From: Brumimicrobium sp035497735
GTDB lineage: Bacteria > Bacteroidota > Bacteroidia > Flavobacteriales_D > Crocinitomicaceae
Reading direction: 5' to 3'
DNA: 64,000 nucleotides
Assembly (NCBI GenBank): GCA_035497735.1
Contig: DATJCX010000040.1
Span: forward strand, 26,748-90,747
In this document: positions 1 to 10,276 of the stretch, one piece after another
Layout of the letters: the number at the start of each line of letters is the position of its first letter
How positions within the stretch are numbered: position 1 is the stretch's first letter
Translations under genes and position numbers: made by a program
Notes under the pieces: model-generated
Databases searched by the model: none
The model's input: only the letters and a program-made list of their open reading frames with translations
Told to the model about the DNA's origin: nothing

Positions 1-3000
1 TACCTCCTAAAAAGGCGTAGAATTTACTATCTTTAGTATCACTTCCTAAATTCATCAAAGTCACTTCAATGCTGTTTAAGTTCTCTTTTTCCGTAGACTT
101 ATCTGGACGCCCAACATACAAAAAGTGATTGTATTTGTTTTTACTTTCACGACTTATATGAACCCAAATTGGAATGGACGCCTCGGCAGTAAATAACTCT
201 GCAGTAGTGTTGAAATTCCCATCAAAAACATTATGCTCTAAATCATATTCAATTTTAACTTTCGACTTAATAATTCCTTTACCGTCTTTACTGCCATCCG
301 AAATTATATCTCCTTCCCCCTTCAAATCAAGAGCTGCTAAAGAACCATTATTCACTGTTCCCGTCAATGCTACACTCGCCTTTAACACAGTCGAATTAAC
401 TATTGAGAAGCTCAGACCTGCTTGAATAGTCATAGCACCTTTCTTTGGTATCATTTCAATACCAGATGCCGAATTTTCCTTGCTTTTGTTAATCTTTGGA
501 TCATCTAGAGAAGTAGTTTTTATCGCTAAATTATTATAAAAACCACCTGAGAAACCATTAATCATCAAAGGACCAAACACCGCTAGAGGAGGAGACTCTA
601 CAAGTACACCAGCTCCAAGCCCAAAGTATTTTATAGAATCCAAAGTTTGACCAATCTTAACATTAGAATTAAGCTGAATTCCTAATGGAAAGTCAACTAT
701 TAACCCACCATCAATTCCATTCCCCCAAACTGGGTCGTTTGATAAGAAGTTTAGATATCCATCTACCTTTACAGGACCAAACTCACCTTCTAATTTAATT
801 CCTCCCACCTCTATTCCTTCAAAGCTTGGTTTATCATCTAAGGATAGTTTTCCTTTCAGTTCAAATTTCTTTACCGTTCCCGAAACAACAAAAGACTTTC
901 CGAAACCTAAATCTAGTGATAAGTCCATATTAATACCAAGCTCCGCTCCATTTACTTTTCTATCAATGGGGGACTTTGTTGTTTTGAAATGGGTCTCATA
1001 ACTACCTAGTGAAAAATTAAAACCAGCAATTGTAGGTTCTTTAGCTGTTGTTTCCTCGTTTGAATCGTTTTCTCCATTGTCATCATCAACCGGGTCATTT
1101 CCAAATTTCAAGTTCTTTAAATCGAATAAGAAGTCTTCTTCTATTTTCGTTGCTTCATTCTTCAAGGCAGCTAATTGTTCATCTATAGTTTCATAAAAAG
1201 CTGTGGCATTTGCAATCCGCATATTTTCAAAAGCTAAAGCAGGAATCCTTACATTTGGATAGCTCACTCCCAAAAGTTCGCCACCATCTATATTGAATCC
1301 AAGAGACCCATTTAAACTTGCTTGAATTGAAGTCTTGCCACCAGAAGAAACAATTGAAATATTAGAATTTGAATAAACTGATAAATCAGCTTTCCAAGCG
1401 GAAAATCGAAGATCATTTATTGGATTCACCATAAACTGATACCCAAATCCACTATTTTCGTTATCATGCAATAGGTTACAACTATACGCAAGAAGCGTTT
1501 CGCTTATTGGTGTTCTGACTCCACCACTCATATATGTTAAACTATCTAAATTATTATGACTGATATTAACATATAGACTATCTATCGTAAAGCCCCATCC
1601 ACCAAGTACCCCAGTTGAAATATCTAATATTTGCTTGGATATAATGGTTGTGGATACTCCATCTTTATCAATGATGAAATTATTGAATTCCACTGGAGTT
1701 ACATCGACACCTTTTGCAACAAAACTATTTGGAACACTTAGATGCAATTTAGGAATATAAAGTCCCATAAACTCAACTGTTTTATCTCCTTTATATCTAT
1801 CTGGCGCTTTAAAATCAATAGCATTTCTCGAATCTGAATGATCGAAATAAATATTTTCACCTGCTTCAATTTTAAAACCTTTTAATGGAGTAATTTCAAA
1901 TGGTTTGTCAACTTCTAGTTTAGCAATCCAATTATTCCAATCCTTGAATGAAAAACGAGTGTCTAACTCCACACGATTATCCAATCGATTACCCTCAACA
2001 TCTAATGGGACAATATATTCTTCCGAAACATTGACGGTAGCATTTACAACTACCTCTTCAAATTTCCCTTCACTATCCCACTTGGCAAAAGTACCTGTAG
2101 GCTCGTCTTCTACAATATTTGTAAAGACACCTTGCTCTGGTGATTTAAAATTAAATTCGTGACCATCAAAAGTGATTTTCTTGTCTTTTGCTAGAAAAAG
2201 AGTTCCGTTTTTCATTGAAAACCCAGATGGTTTAACACATAAATTTGTACTTCCTAAAACAATAGCTTCCTCATTTTTGACGTCTTCTATCCCCAAAACA
2301 ACACTCAGGTTCGATCCTGTACTTGAAAAGATGATGTTTGAAACAAAGAAAGTTCCATTTAAATCACCATTAATTTGATCATCCTGAACTCCTAATGGAA
2401 AAAACACGCGGCTAGAATTATAAATAAGACTATCTATCCTTCCTTCTAACATATTCAACTTTCTCCTAATATTGGAGATGTTGGTTTTACTCAAACTCGA
2501 AACTGTATTTGCAAAACTCGTTTCAATGTTCTTTAATTCCTTGAAGTTTTCGCCAATTATTGTTTTTACTAACCCATCTACAAGCTGCATTTCTGTATTG
2601 ATTTTTATTTCAGAAAACTTTACAGCCAAGGGCAGTTCAACTCCAAAAGGCTTCCACAAGATATATCCAGTACCTGAATACGTATTATTAATGGCAGATA
2701 TTCCTTTGTCCAATTTCATTGTAAAATCTCCAACTTTAATAACATCTTCTTCTGTCAAAGCTCTCGCTAATAAACCTAATGCTTTTGCAGCATCAATATC
2801 GATTTCAGCACAATTATTGGCTTCAAACGCCGGATCTGTTAATGGTTCTTCTCCTTTTGGGTCTTCTTCCTCTTCCGCTCCTGCAAGTTCTCCCTCGGTC
2901 TCTGCCTCAACTTCTCCCTCGTCCGTATCTTCTCCTGGAGTTTCTGTATCTGCTATTCCTCCTTCATTTGGAACATCGTCCAAGTCACCATCATCATTCC

Positions 3001-4027
3001 CATCATTCCCATCATTTTCACCTCCAATATTCCTAGAAGTTTTATAAGTAAAAGAAGCCAATTCACTATACCCGTTGTTTTGAACTTCTAAAAATGATTG
3101 TGGATTAAGAATATTTGAACGAACTCTAATGACATACCTATGGTTGTTCTTAAAAACTTGTGGATGCATCAGTGTATCGAATATATAGGTTGTATTATGA
3201 ATGTTTTCATCCTGAAAAACAGGAATAGAATATAAAGCATCATTAATAGATTGTGATGCATACAACTCGAAAACTTCAAGTTTATAATTAAAGTTAGGCA
3301 TGATGGCACCACAAGTTGTCAAAGGTGGCAACCAATTAAAGTGCATAATTGAACTCATCGGCACATAATCTTCAAACTCATATCCCATATTGGAAGTAAC
3401 GGGTAATTGAATTTTAGGTGCAGAAGCTGAATAGCAAATTTGAAATACGCTACAACCCATTCCTGGCGTAGATAAAGGAACAGTTTTTCCTGCAGAACTA
3501 AAATCATAAGCTTCTATACAGAGTCTATAGGTCCCTTCTGGAAGTTTATAATTCATTCCTAAACTCTGTAGCTCATTCATACTCGTTCCCTGAAAGATTA
3601 AAGTAGAACTGGAAAAGCCGTTGAACGCTTGGTCAATCATCCCTTGACTTAAGTTAAGTACTTCCATAGCAGGAACAGTAATTGGAATTTCTGCTTGGTA
3701 GCTCGGAGACAAGGCCATAGAAATGGGAGAAGGACTCATTCTTTCTAACCTCCCATACAACTTCACATTTAAATTTGTATTTCCATTGTTCTTAATTGTT
3801 CCTACAATTCGATTGGCAAAAGAGCCTGCTCCACCCGTTAAGTCTTGTTCCAACATCGGTAAATGTGGAGGTACAGGTGAATTCACATGCATCGATACAG
3901 CAATAGGAAACGCAGGATTCTGCGCTTGAACCTTCCCTGTTAATGACAATGTCAAAATAACAGTAATTACAAGCAATATATTACTTGAAATAAGCTGGAT
4001 TTGTTTGTTAATAAATGAGTTCTTCAT
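1..4027 (-). CDS. Very large secreted surface protein, TANFOR-like, 3' end outside window
   Basis: One open frame runs without a stop from ATG at 4027 to the left edge, 1342 codons, so the C-terminus is missing. The N-terminus has a hydrophobic signal segment ending near KVQAQ (about residues 20-36). Residues about 40-330 are beta-rich and contain LPEGTYRLCIEAYDF, which resembles the N-terminal part of TANFOR-domain proteins of Bacteroidota (family recognised from memory, tentative). Residues about 336-394 form a very acidic Asp/Glu/Gly linker. The remaining 950 residues alternate short beta-type segments and Asn/Asp-rich loops, as in a long exported fibre or barrel-associated protein. The gene starts 11 bases after the stop of the outer-membrane barrel gene upstream, so the two are probably one operon. 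A role in adhesion or surface assembly is inference. No cut-off signal or sorting domain can be seen because the end is absent. Confidence 0.8.
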   Translation of the reverse strand, partial: MKNSFINKQIQLISSNILLVITVILTLSLTGKVQAQNPAFPIAVSMHVNSPVPPHLPMLEQDLTGGAGSFANRIVGTIKNNGNTNLNVKLYGRLERMSPSPISMALSPSYQAEIPITVPAMEVLNLSQGMIDQAFNGFSSSTLIFQGTSMNELQSLGMNYKLPEGTYRLCIEAYDFSSAGKTVPLSTPGMGCSVFQICYSASAPKIQLPVTSNMGYEFEDYVPMSSIMHFNWLPPLTTCGAIMPNFNYKLEVFELYASQSINDALYSIPVFQDENIHNTTYIFDTLMHPQVFKNNHRYVIRVRSNILNPQSFLEVQNNGYSELASFTYKTSRNIGGENDGNDGNDDGDLDDVPNEGGIADTETPGEDTDEGEVEAETEGELAGAEEEEDPKGEEPLTDPAFEANNCAEIDIDAAKALGLLARALTEEDVIKVGDFTMKLDKGISAINNTYSGTGYILWKPFGVELPLAVKFSEIKINTEMQLVDGLVKTIIGENFKELKNIETSFANTVSSLSKTNISNIRRKLNMLEGRIDSLIYNSSRVFFPLGVQDDQINGDLNGTFFVSNIIFSSTGSNLSVVLGIEDVKNEEAIVLGSTNLCVKPSGFSMKNGTLFLAKDKKITFDGHEFNFKSPEQGVFTNIVEDEPTGTFAKWDSEGKFEEVVVNATVNVSEEYIVPLDVEGNRLDNRVELDTRFSFKDWNNWIAKLEVDKPFEITPLKGFKIEAGENIYFDHSDSRNAIDFKAPDRYKGDKTVEFMGLYIPKLHLSVPNSFVAKGVDVTPVEFNNFIIDKDGVSTTIISKQILDISTGVLGGWGFTIDSLYVNISHNNLDSLTYMSGGVRTPISETLLAYSCNLLHDNENSGFGYQFMVNPINDLRFSAWKADLSVYSNSNISIVSSGGKTSIQASLNGSLGFNIDGGELLGVSYPNVRIPALAFENMRIANATAFYETIDEQLAALKNEATKIEEDFLFDLKNLKFGNDPVDDDNGENDSNEETTAKEPTIAGFNFSLGSYETHFKTTKSPIDRKVNGAELGINMDLSLDLGFGKSFVVSGTVKKFELKGKLSLDDKPSFEGIEVGGIKLEGEFGPVKVDGYLNFLSNDPVWGNGIDGGLIVDFPLGIQLNSNVKIGQTLDSIKYFGLGAGVLVESPPLAVFGPLMINGFSGGFYNNLAIKTTSLDDPKINKSKENSASGIEMIPKKGAMTIQAGLSFSIVNSTVLKASVALTGTVNNGSLAALDLKGEGDIISDGSKDGKGIIKSKVKIEYDLEHNVFDGNFNTTAELFTAEASIPIWVHISRESKNKYNHFLYVGRPDKSTEKENLNSIEVTLMNLGSDTKDSKFYAFLGG

Positions 4028-4038
4028 AAGAATATGTT

Positions 4039-5772
4039 TTAAAAAGAATATGAATAATTGATGCCTCCCGAAAAGATCCTGCTATTTACAGCATACGGCA
4101 CTTTATAGATGTCATCCAAAGGATTCAAATTTACTGGAGGGGTAAGTGTATAGTTTGTGAAAAGTCCAAAAGCATGCTTTTTCAAACGATAAGAACAGTT
4201 AAGAGAAAAAGTCGTGTTGTTACCTGTTTGGAAACTGCTAGATTTATTAAAATAATAACCGATCATTCCATTCAGAGATAAACTTTTTGTTTTCAAAAGT
4301 TGAATATTACCTCCTACGTTTAAACCTACTGACTGATATTGGTGGTGCGTTTGTATATATTTACTATAATTCAGAATAAAGAGCGCTCCTGCAGAATGCC
4401 TATTAAAGGTTATATTATAATTCATTGAACCATTATAGCTACTTCCATCAGTATATTCTTGCGTGGCAGTATTGTTGTCGTTTAAATCCGTAAAAGATAA
4501 ATTCAACCCAGCTGAGTGCATATACTGTTCCCCGCCAATACTATAGGTAGGAGAAATATTAAGGGAAGTCATCAATTGATTCATACGAGTTGAATCAGTT
4601 AAGGCCAATAAACCGTCTTTTTGATAAACATATACTACGGTTGTATTCACATTCAAATTCCAGTTTTCATTAATGTTGGCATTCACATTCAAATTCCCCA
4701 TATTCGTTTGAATGCTTGTCGCACGCTTCTTATCTAGATTGTTTTCTTGGTGATTTCCTGTGAGGTTTAAACTGATTTTGTTTTTTAACAACTGGGTACT
4801 CATCGTTCCTGAAAACATTTGAATGTCATTGATTGCATAAGGTACACCTAATGAAACGAAGTCTGGACCAACTCTTTTATAACCCAAGCTCATGTAGAAT
4901 TTTTTAAGACTTAAACCCAACATAGTTTGTCCGGAATAACTCAAGACAGAACTATAATTTGGAGGAGCGATGGCTTTAACGAACTTCGGTATTTTCAAAC
5001 CACTTTCTTCAGAAATATAATCATACTTAATGTCTTGACTAATAAGGCCAACTGCCAAATCACCAGTAAAAGAAAGACGCTTTAAGATTAAAAATCGCCA
5101 ACTCGTTCCTAAAACACTATTGTCTTGTGGTGCGATTCTACTCAACGGATCATCTGGATCGTACATAAGATTGATGGACTCTTTATCGTCTTTTCCTCTA
5201 AAGAATTGTAAACTGAAATTTTGTTTCTGCGTTCCTACTCCAATTTTACCACCCCAACCAATTCTAGAATATTGTGGCATTAAACTCTGATCTATCGTTT
5301 GGTCATAAGCAATAGCTTTGTTCAATCGACCATAAAAAGCCGAAAACTGAAACATTTTAGGTTTTAATTCTATTCCTACACCTAGGAAACTACTTCCTTG
5401 GAAAACCAATGGTGAAAGACTTAAATGACGATAACCCAAATGCAAAGAAGCCCATTTATAAGTCGGACTAATTCCAATCTGAGTGAAAGGAGCTTGGTAA
5501 CTTTTAGAGAATTGTGTAATAACAACACTAAATGGAAAAGAAAAACCATAAACCGTTGGTGTCAAATGTGCGTTAAATCGCCAAGCAAAAGGATCCCTAT
5601 GCTTAAAAGCTTGATTGGAATGAAAGAAAGTTGCACCCGCACCAACCCCTCCAGAAATTGTAAAAGGTTTTTCGTCTTTCAGCTTTTCAATGTCTTGCCC
5701 GAATGCCGAGGAAGAACTAAAAAGAGCAAAAAGAAAGACAAGAAGTAAGTAATTATAATTAGCGCGTTTCAT
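4039..5772 (-). CDS. Outer-membrane beta-barrel protein
   Basis: 577 residues. A signal peptide (MKRANYNYLLLVFLFALF, cut after AFGQ near residue 26) is followed by alternating amphipathic strands with many Tyr, Asn, Gly and Ser residues, ending in SGGINYSYSF with a terminal Phe. A C-terminal aromatic residue is typical of outer-membrane barrels. No enzyme motif is visible. It is the first gene of a pair with the giant secreted protein that begins 11 bases downstream, so it may serve as its membrane anchor or export partner (inference). Similar barrel plus giant-protein pairs occur widely in Bacteroidota. The exact family was not recognised. Confidence 0.8.
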   Translation of the reverse strand: MKRANYNYLLLVFLFALFSSSSAFGQDIEKLKDEKPFTISGGVGAGATFFHSNQAFKHRDPFAWRFNAHLTPTVYGFSFPFSVVITQFSKSYQAPFTQIGISPTYKWASLHLGYRHLSLSPLVFQGSSFLGVGIELKPKMFQFSAFYGRLNKAIAYDQTIDQSLMPQYSRIGWGGKIGVGTQKQNFSLQFFRGKDDKESINLMYDPDDPLSRIAPQDNSVLGTSWRFLILKRLSFTGDLAVGLISQDIKYDYISEESGLKIPKFVKAIAPPNYSSVLSYSGQTMLGLSLKKFYMSLGYKRVGPDFVSLGVPYAINDIQMFSGTMSTQLLKNKISLNLTGNHQENNLDKKRATSIQTNMGNLNVNANINENWNLNVNTTVVYVYQKDGLLALTDSTRMNQLMTSLNISPTYSIGGEQYMHSAGLNLSFTDLNDNNTATQEYTDGSSYNGSMNYNITFNRHSAGALFILNYSKYIQTHHQYQSVGLNVGGNIQLLKTKSLSLNGMIGYYFNKSSSFQTGNNTTFSLNCSYRLKKHAFGLFTNYTLTPPVNLNPLDDIYKVPYAVNSRIFSGGINYSYSF

Positions 5773-6089
5773 TATTGAATTTTACATTTCAGATGTAAAC
5801 ATAATCCTTATATAATATCCGCCATTAGGCTTTACCCTAGTCATGCAAAATATATTTTTCTGAAACAACCAAAAATAACAGCTAAAAGACTGACAACCAA
5901 CAACTAAAGCCGTTTATTGAATCGGTAATAAAAACAGCATATATTTTTACTAATTTCTTTTATTCGAGGAAAATACTAGAATCCTAAGTTTCTTATTCAT
6001 AGTTATTTAACTGAAAGGTCAACTAATTTCTCACCTTGATTTAGCATTTTATCTTTTTAAACTCTAATTTCGTAAGAAATACACAAAAG
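5773..6089. other. Divergent intergenic region
   Basis: 317 bases of AT-rich sequence between the minus-strand barrel gene and the aspartate kinase gene. It carries the upstream signals of both. No convincing open frame, RNA or repeat was seen apart from the candidate -7 box before the kinase. Confidence 0.6.
6065..6072 (+). promoter_or_regulatory. Candidate -7 box of aspartate kinase
   Basis: TAATTTCG matches the Bacteroidota -7 consensus TAnnTTTG at 7 of 8 positions and lies 17 bases before the ATG. A TTG lies about 26 bases upstream, a wider gap than usual. Confidence 0.4.
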
Positions 6090-7355
6090 ATGAAGATTTT
6101 TAAATTTGGTGGAGCATCAGTAAAAGACGCAGCGGCCGTTCAAAATGTAAAATCAATTGTTGAGCAATATAAAAATGACAACTTAATCATTGTTATTTCA
6201 GCAATGGGAAAGACAACCAACGCAATGGAAATGATAGTAAAAGCACTTTACGACAAAGACTGGCATACTTTCACAGAAACGATAGCGGAAAGAAGAGCTT
6301 ACCACATGGAAATCATGACTTCCTTATTTCCAGCAAAACATCACCCTATTTATAAAGATATCAATAATATTTTTGATGAAATTTTAAGTCTAAAGGAGGA
6401 GATAACACCCGACAATTATGACTTTCAATACGACCAAATCGTTCCACTAGGAGAACTGGCTTCTTCAAAAATTGTAGCGGCCTACCTTGCGGGTCAAGGA
6501 ATGAATGTTTGTTGGCGAGATGCCAAGCGTTTTATTCGCACAAACCAAAAGTATAGGTCGGCTGAAGTTGACTGGATTAAAACGCAAGAACTTACGGATA
6601 TAGAGTTAAAAAAACACGACTGTAACATATCGATTACACAAGGTTTTATTGGTCATACGGAAGAAGGTTTTACAACAACTCTGGGTCGTGAAGGGTCGGA
6701 TTTTACAGCGGCAATCATGGCGTATTGTACCAATGCTGAAAGTGTGACAATCTGGAAAGATGTCCCGGGAATGTTAAACGCTGACCCGAAATTCTTTGCC
6801 AACACGGTAAAACTCGATAAAATCTCCTTTAAAGAAGCAATTGAATTGGCGTATTACGGTGCATCTGTCATTCACCCAAAAACAATAAAGCCATTACAAA
6901 ACAAGAATATTCCTTTGTACATTAAGTCATTCTTAAATCCTTCAGCTGAAGGATCAGTAATACAACAAAGTACAGATAACGATAATTTAGTTCCGTCTTT
7001 TATTTTTAAAATGAATCAAGTTTTGGTTTCTATAACACCGAAAGACTTTTCATTCGTAGTGGAAGAGAACTTAAGTGATATTTTCAAAAAGCTTGCGGAA
7101 GTTGGCGTACATATCAACTTGATGCAAAATTCAGCCGTAAGTTTTACGGTTTGTATAGACGCTGACGACAGGAAACTAAACAGATTAATGGAAATCTTAA
7201 AGTCTGACTATATCGTGAAATACAACGACAATGTTGAATTGGTAACAATACGCCATTACGATCAATCGACAATTGAAAGAACAACAAAGGAACGAGAGAT
7301 TTTAATGGAACAAAAAACGAGGCAAACTGTTAGAATAGTAATGGTCAACAAATAA
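6090..7355 (+). CDS. lysC: Aspartate kinase
   Basis: 421 residues, the usual length of a monofunctional aspartokinase, which phosphorylates L-aspartate with ATP at the start of lysine, threonine, methionine and diaminopimelate synthesis. The N-terminus MKIFKFGGASVKDA is the amino-acid-kinase substrate motif, with Ala where most homologues have Thr (KFGGTS). TTLGREGSDFTAA (near residue 200) is the nucleotide and aspartate site, followed by WKDVPGMLNADP. The last 130 residues look like the regulatory ACT region. The uvrC start lies 18 bases after the stop, so it may lead an operon with uvrC and the dehydrogenase. Feedback control through ACT is expected for the family but not shown here. Confidence 0.93.
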   Translation: MKIFKFGGASVKDAAAVQNVKSIVEQYKNDNLIIVISAMGKTTNAMEMIVKALYDKDWHTFTETIAERRAYHMEIMTSLFPAKHHPIYKDINNIFDEILSLKEEITPDNYDFQYDQIVPLGELASSKIVAAYLAGQGMNVCWRDAKRFIRTNQKYRSAEVDWIKTQELTDIELKKHDCNISITQGFIGHTEEGFTTTLGREGSDFTAAIMAYCTNAESVTIWKDVPGMLNADPKFFANTVKLDKISFKEAIELAYYGASVIHPKTIKPLQNKNIPLYIKSFLNPSAEGSVIQQSTDNDNLVPSFIFKMNQVLVSITPKDFSFVVEENLSDIFKKLAEVGVHINLMQNSAVSFTVCIDADDRKLNRLMEILKSDYIVKYNDNVELVTIRHYDQSTIERTTKEREILMEQKTRQTVRIVMVNK

Positions 7356-7373
7356 GCATAAGAAAACAACATC

Positions 7374-9179
7374 GTGTCAAAACACCTCGAATACATACAA
7401 CAAAAAATAAAAAGTCTTCCTGAGAAACCTGGTATCTACCAATATTTCAATGCAGAAGGGACGATTATTTACGTTGGAAAGGCGAAAAATCTAAAGAAAA
7501 GAGTTAACTCTTACTTTACAAAGACACATGATAATGCCAAAACAAGAATCTTAGTTCGTCAAATTCGGGATTTACATTTCATCATTGTTGACACAGAGCA
7601 AGACGCTTTATTACTAGAAAACAGTCTGATTAAAAAGTACTTACCGAAGTACAACATTCAATTAAAAGACGACAAAACCTATCCTTGGATTTGCATAAAA
7701 AACGAACGTTTCCCTCGTATTTTCTCAACGAGAAGAGTTATCAAAGACGGTTCTAAATACTTCGGTCCCTATCCTTCTGTTTACGTGGTAAACACTTTGT
7801 TGGAATTATTCCGAGAACTGTTTTACCTGCGAACGTGCAACTATGATTTAAGCGAGAAAAACATAGATTTAGGGAAATACAAAGCTTGTTTGGAATACCA
7901 AATTGGTTTTTGCAAGGCACCCTGTATTGGATTAGAAAAAGAAGAAACTTACAATGGATATATCGAGCAAATAGAACATATTCTAAAAGGAAATATCGCT
8001 CCGGTATTGCGCTTACTAAAGGATAGAATGCAAGAAGCAGCAGAAAATTTAGATTTTGAGGAAGCTGAAAGCTTAAAAAATAAAATCACGGCATTAGATA
8101 AATATAGAACGAAGTCAACGGTCGTTTCACCAATCATTCACAAAGTCGATGTTATCAGCTTGGAGCGTGAGGACAACAAAGCTTATGTCAATTACTTAGT
8201 CATTCACAAAGGAGCTATTATTCATGGATTTACAGTAGAAGTGAGGACGCAATTGGATGAAACAGATGAAGATATTCTGACTTTCGTACTCTTAGAAATG
8301 CGTGAAAAATTCAGTAGTCAATCGACAGAAATAATCGTTGAAAATGCTCATCTTTTTAACGTTAAAGGACTCAAATTCTTTACCCCACAACGAGGAGATA
8401 AGAGACAGTTACTCGATTTATCCTTGCGAAATGCAAAATACTTCAGATTGCAGCGTAAGAAACAAGAAACGTTGAAGAGTCCTGAAGTTAAGGTAGAACG
8501 TTTACTGAAAACCATACAAAAAGACCTTCGTTTAAAAGAACTACCCGTTCATATGGAGTGTTTTGACAATTCAAACACACAAGGAACCAACCCTGTTTCA
8601 GCTTGCGTTGTCTTTAGAGATGCCAAACCGAGTAAGAAAGATTATCGCCACTTTATTCCAAAAACGGTTGAAGGTCCAGACGATTATGAAACCATGCGAG
8701 AAGTGGTCTATCGCCGATACAAACGCTTTATAGACGAAGGATTAACTTTGCCACAATTGATAGTTATTGACGGTGGAAAAGGACAGTTAAGCGCTGCACT
8801 AGAAGCCTTGGATAAATTAGAAATTCGTGGAAAAGTACCTATTATCGGTATTGCTGAGCGACTAGAAGAAATATTTTTTCCCGGCGACAACATTCCACTG
8901 TATTTGGACAAGAAAAGTGAAAGTTTAAAGGTAATTCAATACATGCGAAATGAAGCACACCGTTTCGGAATAGAACACCATAGAAATAGAAGAAGTAAAA
9001 ATGCTTTTGTTTCTGAGTTGATTCAAATTAAAGGTATCGGTGAGAAAACGCAGAATGAATTAATAAAGCATTTTAAAACATTATCGAAGATAAAAGAAGC
9101 AAAAGAAGAGGAAATTGCTGTCGTAATAGGTAAAGCAAAAGCAAGAATTTTAAAGGAATATTTTAACGCAAAAAACTAG
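7374..9179 (+). CDS. uvrC: Excinuclease ABC subunit C
   Basis: 601 residues, normal for UvrC, the dual-incision endonuclease of nucleotide excision repair. The start is GTG, placed 18 bases after the kinase stop. Domains in order: GIY-YIG nuclease at the N-terminus (EKPGIYQYF, then IIYVGKAKNLKKRV); a Cys-containing region around residues 160-185; a UvrB-binding UVR segment (DFEEAESLKNKI, about residue 225); the RNase H-like second nuclease (ECFDNSNTQGTNPVSACVVF, about residue 395); and C-terminal helix-hairpin-helix DNA binding (IQIKGIGEKTQNELIKHF). It is followed within 4 bases by the next gene. Confidence 0.97.
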   Translation: MSKHLEYIQQKIKSLPEKPGIYQYFNAEGTIIYVGKAKNLKKRVNSYFTKTHDNAKTRILVRQIRDLHFIIVDTEQDALLLENSLIKKYLPKYNIQLKDDKTYPWICIKNERFPRIFSTRRVIKDGSKYFGPYPSVYVVNTLLELFRELFYLRTCNYDLSEKNIDLGKYKACLEYQIGFCKAPCIGLEKEETYNGYIEQIEHILKGNIAPVLRLLKDRMQEAAENLDFEEAESLKNKITALDKYRTKSTVVSPIIHKVDVISLEREDNKAYVNYLVIHKGAIIHGFTVEVRTQLDETDEDILTFVLLEMREKFSSQSTEIIVENAHLFNVKGLKFFTPQRGDKRQLLDLSLRNAKYFRLQRKKQETLKSPEVKVERLLKTIQKDLRLKELPVHMECFDNSNTQGTNPVSACVVFRDAKPSKKDYRHFIPKTVEGPDDYETMREVVYRRYKRFIDEGLTLPQLIVIDGGKGQLSAALEALDKLEIRGKVPIIGIAERLEEIFFPGDNIPLYLDKKSESLKVIQYMRNEAHRFGIEHHRNRRSKNAFVSELIQIKGIGEKTQNELIKHFKTLSKIKEAKEEEIAVVIGKAKARILKEYFNAKN

Positions 9180-9183
9180 TACC

Positions 9184-10128
9184 ATGAAAGTATTATTTAT
9201 CGACACCGTACACGAAATTTTAGAACAACGTTTAACAGAAAACGGATACGTATGTATCGACGCTACAACATGGTCGAGAGAAATGTGCATCGAAATTTTA
9301 CCTGAAATTCATGGTATTGTTATTCGCTCAAGATTTCCTATGAATGAAGATTTTCTGCAGCACGGACCTAATTTAAGATTCATTGCGCGAAGCGGTGCAG
9401 GAATGGAAAACATCGATTTAGAATATACCGATAAGAATAATATCATTTGCTTTAATGCACCAGAAGGCAATAGAAATGCAGTTGGTGAGCACGCCATTAC
9501 GATGCTACTTTCTTTGTTTAACCAAATCATCAAAGGCGACAAAGAAGTTCGTCAAGGAATTTGGGATAGAGAAGCAAATCGTGGCATTGAGCTAGAAGGA
9601 AAAACTGTTGGAATCATTGGATATGGAAACAATGGAAATGCCTTTGCTAAAAAACTGATGGGTTTTGATGTAAAAGTTTTGGCTTACGATAAATACAAGA
9701 CAAATTACGGAAATCAATATGCACAAGAGGCAACAATGGAAGAAATATTTGAGCAAGCAGATATCTTCTCTTTCCACATTCCACAAACGGAAGAAACAAA
9801 GTACATGGGTGATGAAAACTTTTTCAATTCTTTTAAAAAACCAATCTACCTCATCAATTTAGCAAGAGGGAAAATCGTAAGAATTAAAGATCTCTTACGT
9901 GCAATTGAACAAGAGAAAGTACTAGGAGCTTGTCTTGATGTTTTGGAATTTGAAAGTTCCTCCTTCGAAAAAACAGCTGGAGATAAATTCCCAGAGTTTA
10001 AAGACCTAGTCAATTCTAATAAAGTTATTCTCTCGCCACACGTTGGTGGATGGTCGCAAGAGAGTTATTTTAAACTAAGCAATGTTTTAGCTGATAAAAT
10101 ACTGACTTGCGAGGAATTAAAGTCGTGA
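9184..10128 (+). CDS. D-2-hydroxyacid dehydrogenase, phosphoglycerate dehydrogenase-like
   Basis: 314 residues. Visible features of the D-2-hydroxyacid dehydrogenase fold: the substrate loop RSGAGMENID (about residue 73), the NAD-binding Rossmann motif GKTVGIIGYGNNG (about residue 140), LINLARGKIV with the catalytic Arg, a Glu-containing stretch LDVLEFE, and the active-site His in ILSPHVGGWS. It lacks the ACT domain of long SerA enzymes. It starts 4 bases after uvrC and is probably co-transcribed. The true substrate cannot be read from the sequence: 3-phosphoglycerate (serine synthesis) is the likeliest, another 2-oxoacid is possible. Confidence 0.85.
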   Translation: MKVLFIDTVHEILEQRLTENGYVCIDATTWSREMCIEILPEIHGIVIRSRFPMNEDFLQHGPNLRFIARSGAGMENIDLEYTDKNNIICFNAPEGNRNAVGEHAITMLLSLFNQIIKGDKEVRQGIWDREANRGIELEGKTVGIIGYGNNGNAFAKKLMGFDVKVLAYDKYKTNYGNQYAQEATMEEIFEQADIFSFHIPQTEETKYMGDENFFNSFKKPIYLINLARGKIVRIKDLLRAIEQEKVLGACLDVLEFESSSFEKTAGDKFPEFKDLVNSNKVILSPHVGGWSQESYFKLSNVLADKILTCEELKS

Positions 10129-10276
10129 AATATAGATAGTAATTACACTCAACCGCTAGCCTTCCAAAAATAAGGATTTCAGGAAAAGAGATAGTTATTT
10201 TCAATAATTAACAATTGAATTTCAATTTTGTGGCACTCATTTTGTAACTTTCTTTTCAAGATTAAATTATAATGCC

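Noticed and set aside
2472..3047. Plus-strand open frame rich in Ser and Pro inside the giant gene
   Set aside because: It is the antisense shadow of the acidic linker of the large minus-strand protein; no signal or family match.
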